Below, one piece after another: positions 31,740-39,008 of a stretch of DNA of 46,256 bases (position 1 is the first letter of the stretch; every line of letters starts with the position of its first letter). A model generated the notes under the pieces. That model was not told where the DNA came from, did no database searches, and saw nothing but the letters and a program-made list of their open reading frames with translations. The position numbers and the translations under genes were made by a program. Origin of the DNA: Solirubrobacter phytolaccae (GTDB taxonomy: Bacteria; Actinomycetota; Thermoleophilia; Solirubrobacterales; Solirubrobacteraceae); assembly GCF_027587195.1 (NCBI RefSeq), contig NZ_JAPDDP010000065.1, positions 1 to 46,256 of the forward strand. The letters are read 5' to 3'.

Positions 31740-32099
31740 CTACGGCGTAGCCGCGATCCGCTCGCGATTGCCCAGGTCGACGCCTCCGCCTTCGGAGACC
31801 TGCCACATCGCAGCGCCGAGGTCGACCGAGTACGTGCCGTCACCATGCTCGACCAGCGGGGTGTGCTCCGCTGAGAAGTGCCGGCGGGCGGCCTGCTCGA
31901 CGCCAGGGGCAGGACGGCCGCTCGCATTCACGACACGCCACCACGGCGCCTCGTGCCCATCCGTCCTGAGCGTGTGACCGACGCTGCGAGCGCTGGCGCC
32001 TTCCACGTGGTCGGCGATCGAGCCGTAGGTCGTCACCCGCCCGGCCGGGATCGACTCGACGATGGTGAGAATCTGCTCGAGCGTGGTCGAACGGCTCAT
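31740..32099 (-). CDS. Alkyltransferase-like (ATL) protein, MGMT family
   Basis: This 119-residue protein has only the DNA-binding domain of O6-alkylguanine transferases (IPAGRVTTYGSIADHV, ARSVGHTL). The active-site PCHRV is replaced by P52-W-W-R-V56, so the acceptor Cys is Trp, as in ATL proteins. ATLs bind alkylated guanine and hand it to nucleotide excision repair; they cannot remove the alkyl group. The start overlaps the AlkC-like gene by 4 nt (ATGA), making a two-gene alkylation-repair operon. Confidence 0.88.
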   Translation of the reverse strand: MSRSTTLEQILTIVESIPAGRVTTYGSIADHVEGASARSVGHTLRTDGHEAPWWRVVNASGRPAPGVEQAARRHFSAEHTPLVEHGDGTYSVDLGAAMWQVSEGGGVDLGNRERIAATP

Positions 32100-33076
32100 G
32101 ACGACTCCTCTGCGCTGATGAGTTGGAACGTGTCGCGACCGTAGGGGCGCCCATTGATCTGGAGCTCGATCGCGTGCTCGCCGGGATGGAACGTGCGGGT
32201 GGTCTGAGGCCGGAACGAGTACGACTTGCTGATGAGCACCGTCTCGCCGGGCGCGATCGACCGTGACGCGATCTTGAAGACCTTCGGCCTCGACGCGCCG
32301 CGCGCCTCGAACTCCGTACCGTCGAACCCCATCAGCTGCAGCGCTCTCGGATGTCCCTGCTTGATCAACGTGCGCAGGGCGTGCCGGGCGACCCGGGGCG
32401 TGTGCGCATCGGGCCGGTCCAGCCAGCCGGCCACGATGTCGGCGGCGAGGTCGGGGTCGTCCCGACTGAGGTCGTTGACGTGATTGGCGACCGACCGGCG
32501 GACGTACTCCGCTTCGTCGGCGTACAACGCGTCGACGATGGGGCGAGTGGCCCCGGGCCGCCGGACCAGCTCGGGCACGCCCTTGGCCCACGGGAGGTGG
32601 GAGCGCGTGCCCTCGCTCGCGAGCCGGCGGACATGCGGGTTCTCGCTGCTCGTCCACGCTTGCGCGATCTCGAGCGTCCGCTCGAAGCGGGCAGCGAGCA
32701 TCGCCCGGATCGCGAACTCGCCCGTCAGTCGTGTCGTCAGCAGGGCGAGGACGTCCATCGCGTCGTCGAGATCACCCGCGAGCCCGGACTGCAGCGCTCG
32801 ACCGACGACGGCCTCCGAGACCGGCCACAGCATCCAGCCGGTGAAGGTCTCGTCCTCGAAGGCGGCGCGTACCGCCGTGGCGGCCGCGTCGTACCCCTCC
32901 GGGAGGTCGGCCATCAGTGCGTCGCGGACGATGTCGACCCGCCGGCGCAGCTTGTGGCCGGAGACCGCATCCGCCGCCGCGGCGACGACCCCCCTCGCCT
33001 CGACGCCGTGCGGCTCCATGAGCCGGCCCAGCCGGCGCACGGTTGCGGGGTCGATCAACTCGTCCATGGCGCCCAT
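32096..33076 (-). CDS. AlkC-like DNA alkylation repair glycosylase (HEAT repeats)
   Basis: This 326-residue all-helical HEAT-like protein of the AlkC/AlkD superfamily has the AlkC-type motifs EGTRSHLPWA and EYVRRSVANHVNDLSRDDPDLA. After the helical part (to about 235) there is a beta-rich tail of about 90 residues (FKIASRSIAPGETVLISKSYSFRPQTTRTFHPGEHAIELQINGR), which looks like the Ig-like domain of some AlkC proteins. It should excise alkylated bases such as N3-methyl purines. It is coupled to the downstream ATL gene. ATG 33076 was used; a Met at residue 4 is an alternative. Confidence 0.85.
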   Translation of the reverse strand: MGAMDELIDPATVRRLGRLMEPHGVEARGVVAAAADAVSGHKLRRRVDIVRDALMADLPEGYDAAATAVRAAFEDETFTGWMLWPVSEAVVGRALQSGLAGDLDDAMDVLALLTTRLTGEFAIRAMLAARFERTLEIAQAWTSSENPHVRRLASEGTRSHLPWAKGVPELVRRPGATRPIVDALYADEAEYVRRSVANHVNDLSRDDPDLAADIVAGWLDRPDAHTPRVARHALRTLIKQGHPRALQLMGFDGTEFEARGASRPKVFKIASRSIAPGETVLISKSYSFRPQTTRTFHPGEHAIELQINGRPYGRDTFQLISAEESS

Positions 33077-33100
33077 GCGGGTCTCCGGCCTGGCCGTGGC

Positions 33101-33424
33101 TTACGCGACGTCGATGGACAGATGCGTGATCGCGTCGTCCTTCGTCGTGAAGACGAACGCGAACGTCAGGGGCCCACCCGGGAACTCGCCGTCGCAGGAG
33201 GCCACGAGCCGGCCGTCCTCGTACGAGGTCGGGGTGATGACGACCTTCGGGTCCACCAGCTGGGCCTTGATGAACCCGCGGATCTCCTCGTCCGTGGCGA
33301 ACGTGGCGCCGTCATCGATGACGGTCGCTCCCGGTGCGAACAGCGCGAACAGCGCGTCACCGTCGTGAGCGTTGGTGGTCGCGACGAAGGTCTCGACCGC
33401 TTCGGGCAGCGTGATCACAGGCAT
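33101..33424 (-). CDS. SnoaL-like/NTF2-fold small protein
   Basis: This 107-residue protein has the NTF2/SnoaL pattern: LPEAVETFVATTNAHDGDALFALFAPGATVIDDGATFATDEEIRGFI and then beta-strands to SIDVA. Such proteins bind or isomerise small molecules; no catalytic residues can be named. It is divergent from a MarR gene across an 83-nt gap with a palindrome, so it is a likely MarR target. Confidence 0.82.
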   Translation of the reverse strand: MPVITLPEAVETFVATTNAHDGDALFALFAPGATVIDDGATFATDEEIRGFIKAQLVDPKVVITPTSYEDGRLVASCDGEFPGGPLTFAFVFTTKDDAITHLSIDVA

Positions 33425-33455
33425 GGCACTTCGCTTTCGTGTTGGTGTCAAATAC

Positions 33456-33474
33456 TGTCTTGCAGGACAAGATA
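33456..33474. promoter_or_regulatory. MarR-type operator
   Basis: TGTCTTG-CAGGA-CAAGATA is an inverted repeat with one mismatch between the 7-bp arms. It lies between the divergent SnoaL-like (33424) and MarR (33508) genes. The MarR -10 TAGGGT (33496-33501) is 22 nt downstream. Confidence 0.6.
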
Positions 33475-33507
33475 ACTTCGGTCTACGAGAGGCACTAGGG
33501 TCACTGC

Positions 33508-34038
33508 ATGGCGAAACAGCAAGCTGGCGATGACACCCGCTCCCTGGTTGCGAGCGACTTTCCCTACCGGTCGCCGCTGCTCGCCAACCTGAGCGCGCTG
33601 ATCCTGCTGTGGAACTCGCCTTCCGTCCAAGGCCAGATCCTCGCCAAGAGCGGAGAGACCCTCGATCAGCCGTCACACCAGACCCTTCGGCATCTGCTGG
33701 CGTGGGGGCCGATGCGCCCCACCGCCCTGGCCGAGGTGCTCGGGACCGGGGCCTCGTACGTGAGCAAGATCGTGGGCCGCCTCGAGGAGGACGGCTTGGT
33801 GCAGCGATCGACCGATCCTTCCGATCGACGTGCGAGCCTCGTCACCCTGACGGAGGCGGGAGAGGTCGCGGCACGCGGCGTGTACGAGCTCGGAGACCGG
33901 ATGATCGCCGAGGTGCTGAGCGGTTGGTCCGCCGCCGACGTCCGCCGCTACACCGATCTGACGGAGCGCTTCGTCAGCGACGCGATCAGCTCAGCGGAGC
34001 AGATGCGCGAGCGCGGCCTGCTTCCCGAGCAGCCGTGA
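33508..34038 (+). CDS. MarR-family regulator
   Basis: This 176-residue MarR protein has its winged helix at HQTLRHLLAWGPMRPTALAEVLGTGASYVSKIVGRLEEDGLV and its wing at RSTDPSDRRASLVTLTEAG. It has the long dimerising end helices of the family. ATG 33508 is 6 nt after TAGGGT, so a leaderless mRNA is likely. The neighbouring palindrome and the divergent SnoaL-like gene are its probable targets; the convergent SDR could be related. Confidence 0.88.
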   Translation: MAKQQAGDDTRSLVASDFPYRSPLLANLSALILLWNSPSVQGQILAKSGETLDQPSHQTLRHLLAWGPMRPTALAEVLGTGASYVSKIVGRLEEDGLVQRSTDPSDRRASLVTLTEAGEVAARGVYELGDRMIAEVLSGWSAADVRRYTDLTERFVSDAISSAEQMRERGLLPEQP

Positions 34039-34054
34039 GCGCACCCTCGTCAGC

Positions 34055-34840
34055 TCAGGTGGTGGGCACCGTTCCGCCGTCGATCACGTACTCGGCGCCC
34101 ACGATCGACGAGGCGCGATCAGACACGACGAACCCCACCAGGTCGGCGATCTCCCCCGGGGTCGCGAAACGGCCCAATGGCACGCCGCCGAGCGAGTCGA
34201 AGATCTGCTGCTTGGCCGCTTCCCGGCTGAGCCCGTTGCCTTCGGCGATCCGGTCGACGAACCGCTCGTACGCCTCGGTCTCGATCCCGCCGGGGCTGAT
34301 CGCGTTGACCCGCACGCCGCGCGGCGCGAGCTCGTTCGCGAGCCCTTTGCTGTAGGTGCGCAGCGCCGCCTTCGCGGCGGCGTAGGCCAGCGAAGCGTCG
34401 AACTGCGGCATCCGGTTCTGGATGGACGTGACGTGGACCACCGCGCCCGAGCCCGACCGAATCATCGACGGCAGCAGCGCGCGATCGAGTCGCACGGCGC
34501 CGAGGAAGTTCAGCTGCAGCTCGGTCAGCCACTGCTCGTCGGTGATGACCTCGAAGCCGCCGGCGGGCGTCGACGCGCCGCCGACGACGTGCACGAGGAT
34601 GTCCGCCCCGCCGGCCTCGATCATCCGAGCGGCGACGGTGTCCGAGCCTTCGGCCGTCGAGGTGTCGGCCTCGATGAAGCGCTCGGGAAGCTCGTAGTCC
34701 TCGGGCATCGATCGCGCCGACACATAGACATCGGCGCCCAGCTCCCTGAGCCGCTCGGCCACCGCCTTGCCGGATCCCTTGGACCCGCCCGTCACCAATG
34801 CACGGCGACCGTCCAACCGGTCGCGCTCGGAAGTTGACAC
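34055..34840 (-). CDS. SDR-family oxidoreductase
   Basis: This 261-residue classical short-chain dehydrogenase has TGGSKGSG (17-24) for NAD(P), N111, and catalytic S139, Y153 and K157 (YAAAK). The [21 protein letters not shown] insertion and the C-terminal [34 protein letters not shown] are typical of the class. GTG 34840 is set by the strong AAGGAGG 5 nt upstream. An ATAC-N4-GTAT palindrome about 85 nt upstream may control it. The substrate is unknown. Confidence 0.9.
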   Translation of the reverse strand: MSTSERDRLDGRRALVTGGSKGSGKAVAERLRELGADVYVSARSMPEDYELPERFIEADTSTAEGSDTVAARMIEAGGADILVHVVGGASTPAGGFEVITDEQWLTELQLNFLGAVRLDRALLPSMIRSGSGAVVHVTSIQNRMPQFDASLAYAAAKAALRTYSKGLANELAPRGVRVNAISPGGIETEAYERFVDRIAEGNGLSREAAKQQIFDSLGGVPLGRFATPGEIADLVGFVVSDRASSIVGAEYVIDGGTVPTT

Positions 34841-34922
34841 GTTTCCTCCTTCGGGACCGTCCGTCCCGCTGGTGTTTTGAGGTCATCGACCGGTGCGAAC
34901 AACGTAGCACAGATACCGTCCT

Positions 34923-34934
34923 ATACGACAGTAT
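34923..34934. promoter_or_regulatory. Small palindrome upstream of the SDR gene
   Basis: ATAC-GACA-GTAT lies in an AT-rich patch (CTATACGACAGTATTTATCT) that stands out in this GC-rich sequence. On the coding strand it reads ATACTGTCGTAT, close to the core ATACTGTGTCGTA of the TetR operator at 7692-7712. Confidence 0.4.
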
Positions 34935-34948
34935 TTATCTAGGCGCTG

Positions 34949-35053
34949 TCAGGCGGCGCCCTGTATCTCGGATTGGTGCCGTCGCACGAACGCGCTGAGC
35001 AGCGCCGTGAGATCGTCGGGATAGTGCTGTTTCGCCGCGACCGTGTGGGTCAT
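34949..35053 (-). other. Short ORF, possible gene remnant
   Basis: ATG 35053 opens a 34-codon frame reading MTHTVAAKQHYPDDLTALL, then SAFVRRHQSEIQGAA and a stop. Its amino-acid mix and GC3 look protein-like, but there is no clear ribosome site. It lies in the 232-nt gap between the SDR and DUF1963 genes. It may be the remnant of a longer regulator or a small protein. Confidence 0.25.
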
Positions 35054-35072
35054 GATCGACGCAGTCGCCTAG

Positions 35073-35861
35073 TCAGGTGGTCTGCACGAATCCGCAGTGG
35101 CGCTCAACGCGGCCGGAGCTGAAGTCCGGCCGGCGCAGCCACCAGTACATACAGCCCGTGTCGCCCCAGAAGAACCCGATGTCCTCGTCGGTGTCCAGCT
35201 GCGCGAGAAGGCGCCAGTCGTCGGCGACAGGCGCGCAGTCAGGCTCCATCGGGTTCTGCACGATGTCCGGCAGCCCGCAGACGCGGTGCTTAGGCGCCCC
35301 GGCGAAGAACGTGTCGTTGAACTCGTCGAACAGGTCCCAGTACGCCTCATCCAGATCGTTGTCCGGGAACTCGGGAAGCTCGTCGGCGAAGAAGGACGGC
35401 AGAACCAGTTCCGCGGCAAGCGACATCTTCCGCTCCGGATACTCGATGTCGTACTCGCCCAAGTCCGGGTGCACGACTCTCGGGGTCGGGAACAGCGTGT
35501 CGCCGTCGGCGATGAACGCGGCGAACGCGCCAGCGTCCTCCGGCCCGGAGCCATCGCCGGTGGCGTGAGCGAAGAGATGGAGCGTCCCCACGGCGGGGAG
35601 GCCATGGCGCGCATCCACGTCGAGGACGGACGCGACCGAACCCAGGTCCACGCGCGCCATGTACTTCAACGCCTGCTCTCGCCAGGCCGGCCACTGCCAG
35701 TCCCTCGGCATTCGCGGCACTCCGGCCAAAGCGGAGGTGCCGCTGACGTCCGGGACCAACCGTGCCGCAACCCGGGCGTGCACGAGGAACGTCTCGGGAT
35801 CGACGTCGTACGCCACGAGCTTCTGCGCCCACCATGCCCGCTGCTCCGCAACGACCGCCAT
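35073..35861 (-). CDS. DUF1963 (YwqG-like) protein
   Basis: This 262-residue protein is of the DUF1963/YwqG type: SALAGVPRMPRDWQWPAWREQALKYMARVDL near the N-terminus, GTLHLFAHATGDGSGPEDAGAF, CGLPDIVQNPMEPDC and WRLLAQLDTDEDIGFFWGDTGCMYWWLRRPDF at the end. This is the usual pattern of cytoplasmic immunity- or scaffold-like proteins, with no known enzyme activity. ATG 35861 is preferred because GATACT lies 7 nt before it. An in-frame ATG 35999 would add 46 residues with one hydrophobic span. Confidence 0.8.
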   Translation of the reverse strand: MAVVAEQRAWWAQKLVAYDVDPETFLVHARVAARLVPDVSGTSALAGVPRMPRDWQWPAWREQALKYMARVDLGSVASVLDVDARHGLPAVGTLHLFAHATGDGSGPEDAGAFAAFIADGDTLFPTPRVVHPDLGEYDIEYPERKMSLAAELVLPSFFADELPEFPDNDLDEAYWDLFDEFNDTFFAGAPKHRVCGLPDIVQNPMEPDCAPVADDWRLLAQLDTDEDIGFFWGDTGCMYWWLRRPDFSSGRVERHCGFVQTT

Positions 35862-36041
35862 ACCCCGCAGTATCGCCGGGATGCGTGTGCTTGCAGTCCG
35901 CGTGCCATGCGCGGAACCGATCACCCAGAGGGCGATCCCCACCACGACGGCCACGTGAACCCAACCCCGCGACTTCGCGGAACCGTCGAAAAGAACCATC
36001 CTGCTCGGTGCCTCGCGTCAGGCGGCATCTACCCTCCTGGG

Positions 36042-36404
36042 ATGGCCGTAATCGGTCTCGATCACGTGCAGATCGCGGCGCCGCCGGGCTGCGAGAAGGC
36101 AGCGCGCCGGTTCTACGGGGAGTTGCTCGGGCTCGCCGAGTTACCCAAGCCGGAGCCGCTTAGAGCTCGCGGCGGCGTGTGGTTCGCGGTCGGTGCGCAG
36201 CAGCTGCACGTCGGCATCGAAGAGCCCTTCCAGCCCGCTCTGAAGGCGCACCCGGCGTTCCGCGTCGAAGCCGCGGCGCTCGACGAGGTCGCGGCGCGAC
36301 TGCAGCAAGCAGGGACCGAGGTCGCCTGGGACCACGCCCTAGCCGATGTACGTCGGTTCTTCGTCGCGGACCCATGGGGTAACCGCGTCGAGTTGCTCGC
36401 TTGA
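36042..36404 (+). CDS. Single-domain VOC (glyoxalase-like) protein
   Basis: This 120-residue VOC protein reads IGLDHVQIAAPPGCEKAARRFYGELLGLAELPKP, then HVGIEEPF, then the terminal FFVADPWGNRVELLA. The first His (H8) and final Glu (VELLA) match metal ligands of the family. A TACCCT -10 ends 6 nt before ATG 36042, so a leaderless mRNA is probable. The substrate cannot be called. Confidence 0.88.
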   Translation: MAVIGLDHVQIAAPPGCEKAARRFYGELLGLAELPKPEPLRARGGVWFAVGAQQLHVGIEEPFQPALKAHPAFRVEAAALDEVAARLQQAGTEVAWDHALADVRRFFVADPWGNRVELLA

Positions 36405-36871
36405 GCCGAGCGCAGCTCACGCACCGGGTCCGTGGCCCGCTGAGCCTGGCGGCACAGTCGTTGGAATTCCGGGGGAGGTCGAGACCACCAACGGCCCTGG
36501 GCCCGCCTCTCGGGCCACAGCCGTGTCAGCGGTCCGGTCGCTGGTGGTGCCCCCGCTCGGCTCACCCGCCGCTGATCTCGCGCACGGCCGCCATCGGGAA
36601 CCGGACCAGCGAGATCACCACGCGGTCCTGATCGCCAGGGGTTCGGTTGGTGATCACGAGGGTGTCCGGTGATCTCCCAGTTTCCGCACCCCGAGATGAA
36701 ACGCATCCACGCGGTCTAGCAAGCTGGGTGCCGCGCGAGGCACCCAGCCGGCAACGTCCACTCGTCATGTCCTCGGAGCTCGCACCGGTTGTCGGCTGAC
36801 GGGAGCGGCGTAACCGTCGAGAAGCACCGCTCTGCTTCGCCGTCGCGCTCAGGTTGCCGAACGACCACACC
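36405..36871. other. 467-nt stretch without a recognised gene
   Basis: No frame here has convincing coding character or homology. The only clear structure is the perfect stem-loop at 36723-36748. A 30-codon minus-strand frame ending at 36562 looks mildly protein-like but has no support. Confidence 0.5.
36723..36748. terminator. Perfect 10-bp stem-loop in a gene-free stretch
   Basis: GCTGGGTGCC-GCGCGA-GGCACCCAGC is a perfect stem with a 6-nt loop and no T-run. It is 319 nt from the end of the VOC gene and 124 nt before the next start, so its role as terminator or RNA element is open. Confidence 0.45.
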
Positions 36872-37183
36872 ATGCAGGATTGGGGCATCGAGTCTGCCGA
36901 CGCGGAGCGGCTGGAGGAGTTCGTCGAGTTCGCTCAGCGTGAGCTCTCTGCCGCCTGGCACCCGGAAGTCGTTCGGGACGTCGTCGACCTGCTTCTGGAG
37001 TCCGCAGGAGACACACTCAGCGAGGACCCCACCTTGGAACTCGCGCCACTACGCAAATGGCTTGTCGCGAACGTCGCGCAGCTACAACGCGCTTTGTCGT
37101 ACTGGATCGGGCTCGGCCCGGAGGAGTGGCCGATCGTCGCGAAGCTCGAGGCCTGGGGTCTTCGAATCGTCTTTGCGCAGTGA
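36872..37183 (+). CDS. Hypothetical acidic helical protein
   Basis: This 103-residue protein is mostly helical and acidic: DWGIESADAERLEEFVEFAQRELSAAWHPEVVRDVVDLLLESAGDTL, then LRKWLVANVAQLQRALSYWIGLGPEEW. No domain is recognised. ATG 36872 was used; an in-frame TTG at 36854 is possible. A stem-loop (TGCGCAG-N15-CTGCGCA, 37174-37202) spans its stop codon and may terminate transcription. Confidence 0.6.
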   Translation: MQDWGIESADAERLEEFVEFAQRELSAAWHPEVVRDVVDLLLESAGDTLSEDPTLELAPLRKWLVANVAQLQRALSYWIGLGPEEWPIVAKLEAWGLRIVFAQ

Positions 37184-37438
37184 CCCCCTCCGATCCTGCG
37201 CAGAAGACGCGAAATCGTCGAAGGGAATCACATTCGATTGCACGTGGAGCCGCAGTTTGGCTCGACACCACGTCGGGCGGCCGGGGCGCATCACCGTCGC
37301 CGGCGCGGCGCCGACTCCGTCGCTGGCGTCGTCGACCCCCTGGGCCCGCGCCCGCAGGTCAAGGGGTTTCCCTCATAGTTCGGCTCAGGCGGGCGCGAGA
37401 GGGTGCGTGAGACCGTTCACCACCGAAAGGACGCACCC

Positions 37439-37633
37439 GTGTTCACCGCTCTCCGCCGCACCTTGGCGCTGTTCGCCCTTCCTGCCCTCGCCATGGTCGC
37501 CGTGGTCGCCCCGGCGTCCGCCAACGCGACTCCGGTCGGGAGCGGATCCGTCTCCGCCGCGCCGATCTCTGCCCCGACGCAGGGGATCATCATGAGCGAC
37601 GGCAGGATCTGCAACCCACGTTGGGGTTGCTGA
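37439..37633 (+). CDS. Tiny secreted peptide ending in a two-Cys loop
   Basis: This 64-residue product of GTG 37439 has AAAGGACG 6 nt upstream. It has a clear signal peptide (LRRTLALFALPALAMVAVVA, cleavage likely after PASANA, residues 1-27). A Ser/Ala/Pro linker follows, and the end is GIIMSDGRICNPRWGC. The two final Cys (C-x5-C) could close a seven-residue ring after export. Two hairpins follow at once. No family is recognised; a secreted signal or toxin-like peptide is possible. Confidence 0.6.
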   Translation: MFTALRRTLALFALPALAMVAVVAPASANATPVGSGSVSAAPISAPTQGIIMSDGRICNPRWGC

Positions 37634-37635
37634 TC

Positions 37636-37678
37636 CACGATCGTTGATCGTGAAGCCATCGGCACCGCCGACGGCTTC
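37636..37678 (+). terminator. Double stem-loop after the secreted peptide
   Basis: CACGATC-GTT-GATCGTG (37636-37652) is followed directly by GAAGCC-A-TCGGC-ACC-GCCGA-C-GGCTTC (37652-37678; one mismatch in a 12-bp stem). They lie between the peptide stop (37633) and the convergent RNase HII stop (37709) and can end both transcripts. Confidence 0.65.
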
Positions 37679-37708
37679 CCCCGGCAGCGATGTCGCTCGG
37701 ATCGGCCA

Positions 37709-38656
37709 CTATCCCTCTGGCAAGATGCTGCCTTGGCGGGCGGTGTCAATCTCGTCGGACTCGTCGCGCGGGCCGTCACCGAGCAGGATGCGCCGGACGA
37801 AGGCCTCGCGCTTCTCGCCTCTAAGCCGGGCTTCGTCCGTCCAGTTGCGGTCAGACAACGTCTGGTGATCGAGGAGGTACTGCGCCTTCTCGGCGTCCGG
37901 CAAAGTCTTCCATCCCGCCGCCTTCTTCTTCGTCGGCTGAGTTGTTGCTGCCTCGACCTGCTCGACCGGCCTTCCAGAATCGTCACCGGCTTCGACGGAG
38001 GTCGGGAGCGTTGCGTTTCCCCTGTCGACGTTCTTGCGGCCGGGTGACGCTTTCCAGCGAACACTTCGCCGATGGGCTGGCGAGAGACCCAATTCGACGG
38101 TCGCCGCCACGTGCGCGGGCGTGATGTATCCCTTGTGCACCGCAAACCCGTAGCCGGGGTATTGGTCGTCTAGCTGTCGCATGAGCCAGTCACGGGTTTC
38201 CTTGGCGACGATCGAGGCCGCCGCGATCGCTGCCGACGTTTGATCTCCTCGCACGATCTGCCGCGGAGACGTCGCGCCGCCTTTGAGCTCGAACCCGTCC
38301 ACCAGGTCCGCTGAACCGTCCACCGTCACGGCGTCGAGCACGCAGCCAAGCGCGCGCATGTTCGACATGTGCAGCCCTTCACGGTCGATCTGAGTTGCCG
38401 GGACGATCGCGGTCATGACCATGTCCGCCATCTCGAGAACGACCGGCAAGAGCGCGGCTCGCCGCCGCGGAGACAGCTTCTTGGAATCGTTCAGATCCGC
38501 CAGCCGCGCGACGCCGTCCGCATTCAACCGCTCGTAGTCAAACCGGACTGCGGCGGCAACCAGCGGTCCGGCCATGCAGGCACGCCCTGACTCATCCGCA
38601 CCGCAGACGTACCGGACGCCTTGAGCCCGGTCAAACGCAAACAGAGAATCGCTCAT
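37709..38656 (-). CDS. rnhB: Ribonuclease HII with a C-terminal extension
   Basis: This 315-residue protein has its first ~200 residues as RNase HII: GADESGR (D21, E22), LNDSKKLSPRRR, D120 in LVDGFEL, RGDQTSAAIAAASIVAKETRD and YPGYGFAVHKGY. It cuts RNA at ribonucleotides embedded in DNA. Usual family length is about 200-230, so residues 205-315 are extra: an acidic/Thr-rich linker (VEAGDDSGRPVEQVEAATTQ), then KKKAAGWKTLPDAEKAQYLLDHQTLSDRNWTDEARLRGEKREAFVRRILL, a helical, charged segment of unknown role. DEAGRG is altered to DESGRA. Start ATG 38656. Confidence 0.9.
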   Translation of the reverse strand: MSDSLFAFDRAQGVRYVCGADESGRACMAGPLVAAAVRFDYERLNADGVARLADLNDSKKLSPRRRAALLPVVLEMADMVMTAIVPATQIDREGLHMSNMRALGCVLDAVTVDGSADLVDGFELKGGATSPRQIVRGDQTSAAIAAASIVAKETRDWLMRQLDDQYPGYGFAVHKGYITPAHVAATVELGLSPAHRRSVRWKASPGRKNVDRGNATLPTSVEAGDDSGRPVEQVEAATTQPTKKKAAGWKTLPDAEKAQYLLDHQTLSDRNWTDEARLRGEKREAFVRRILLGDGPRDESDEIDTARQGSILPEG

Positions 38657-39008
38657 CAGGCGCCAGAAGGTAACGACGCAGCCTGATCCGTTCCCGGGGG
38701 CCGTAGAGACGTGGAGCGCGTCGCCAACACCTCGAGAGCGGTCGGCGCTGCTCCGGGATGCCTGCAGTCATCCGCGACCCTTGCTTTGCATGCACGGCAG
38801 CGCCGCACGCGGCCGAGCGCTCGCGGGGGCGTGGGCGCAACGAACCTGTCGCATAGCGAAGGGTTCGTTACTTCGACGCGTCGCAGACCCTTATTCGACG
38901 GTGATCGACGATGGAGCTTCTGTGGAAAAGCACGCATTCCGACGAGGCGAAAGGCCACGCCACCCCATCGCCGCCTCCCTCACGCGCGATGCCAACCGCC
39001 CAACGACC
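38657..39008. other. 352-nt intergenic stretch with a long stem-loop
   Basis: No gene or tRNA is found. At 38839-38869 AACGAACC and GGTTCGTT enclose TCGC-ATA-GCGA, giving a 31-nt hairpin of two stems separated by a 2x2 internal loop. It lies downstream of the sensor kinase stop (39009, minus) and upstream of rnhB, so it probably ends the two-component operon. Confidence 0.5.

Noticed and set aside
36562..36651. A 30-codon minus-strand frame with protein-like composition
   Set aside because: No ribosome site, no recognisable relative and too short to support.
38657..39008. A tRNA gene between rnhB and the kinase
   Set aside because: A GGGTTCGTT hinted at a T-loop, but no acceptor stem, anticodon arm or full cloverleaf can be built.
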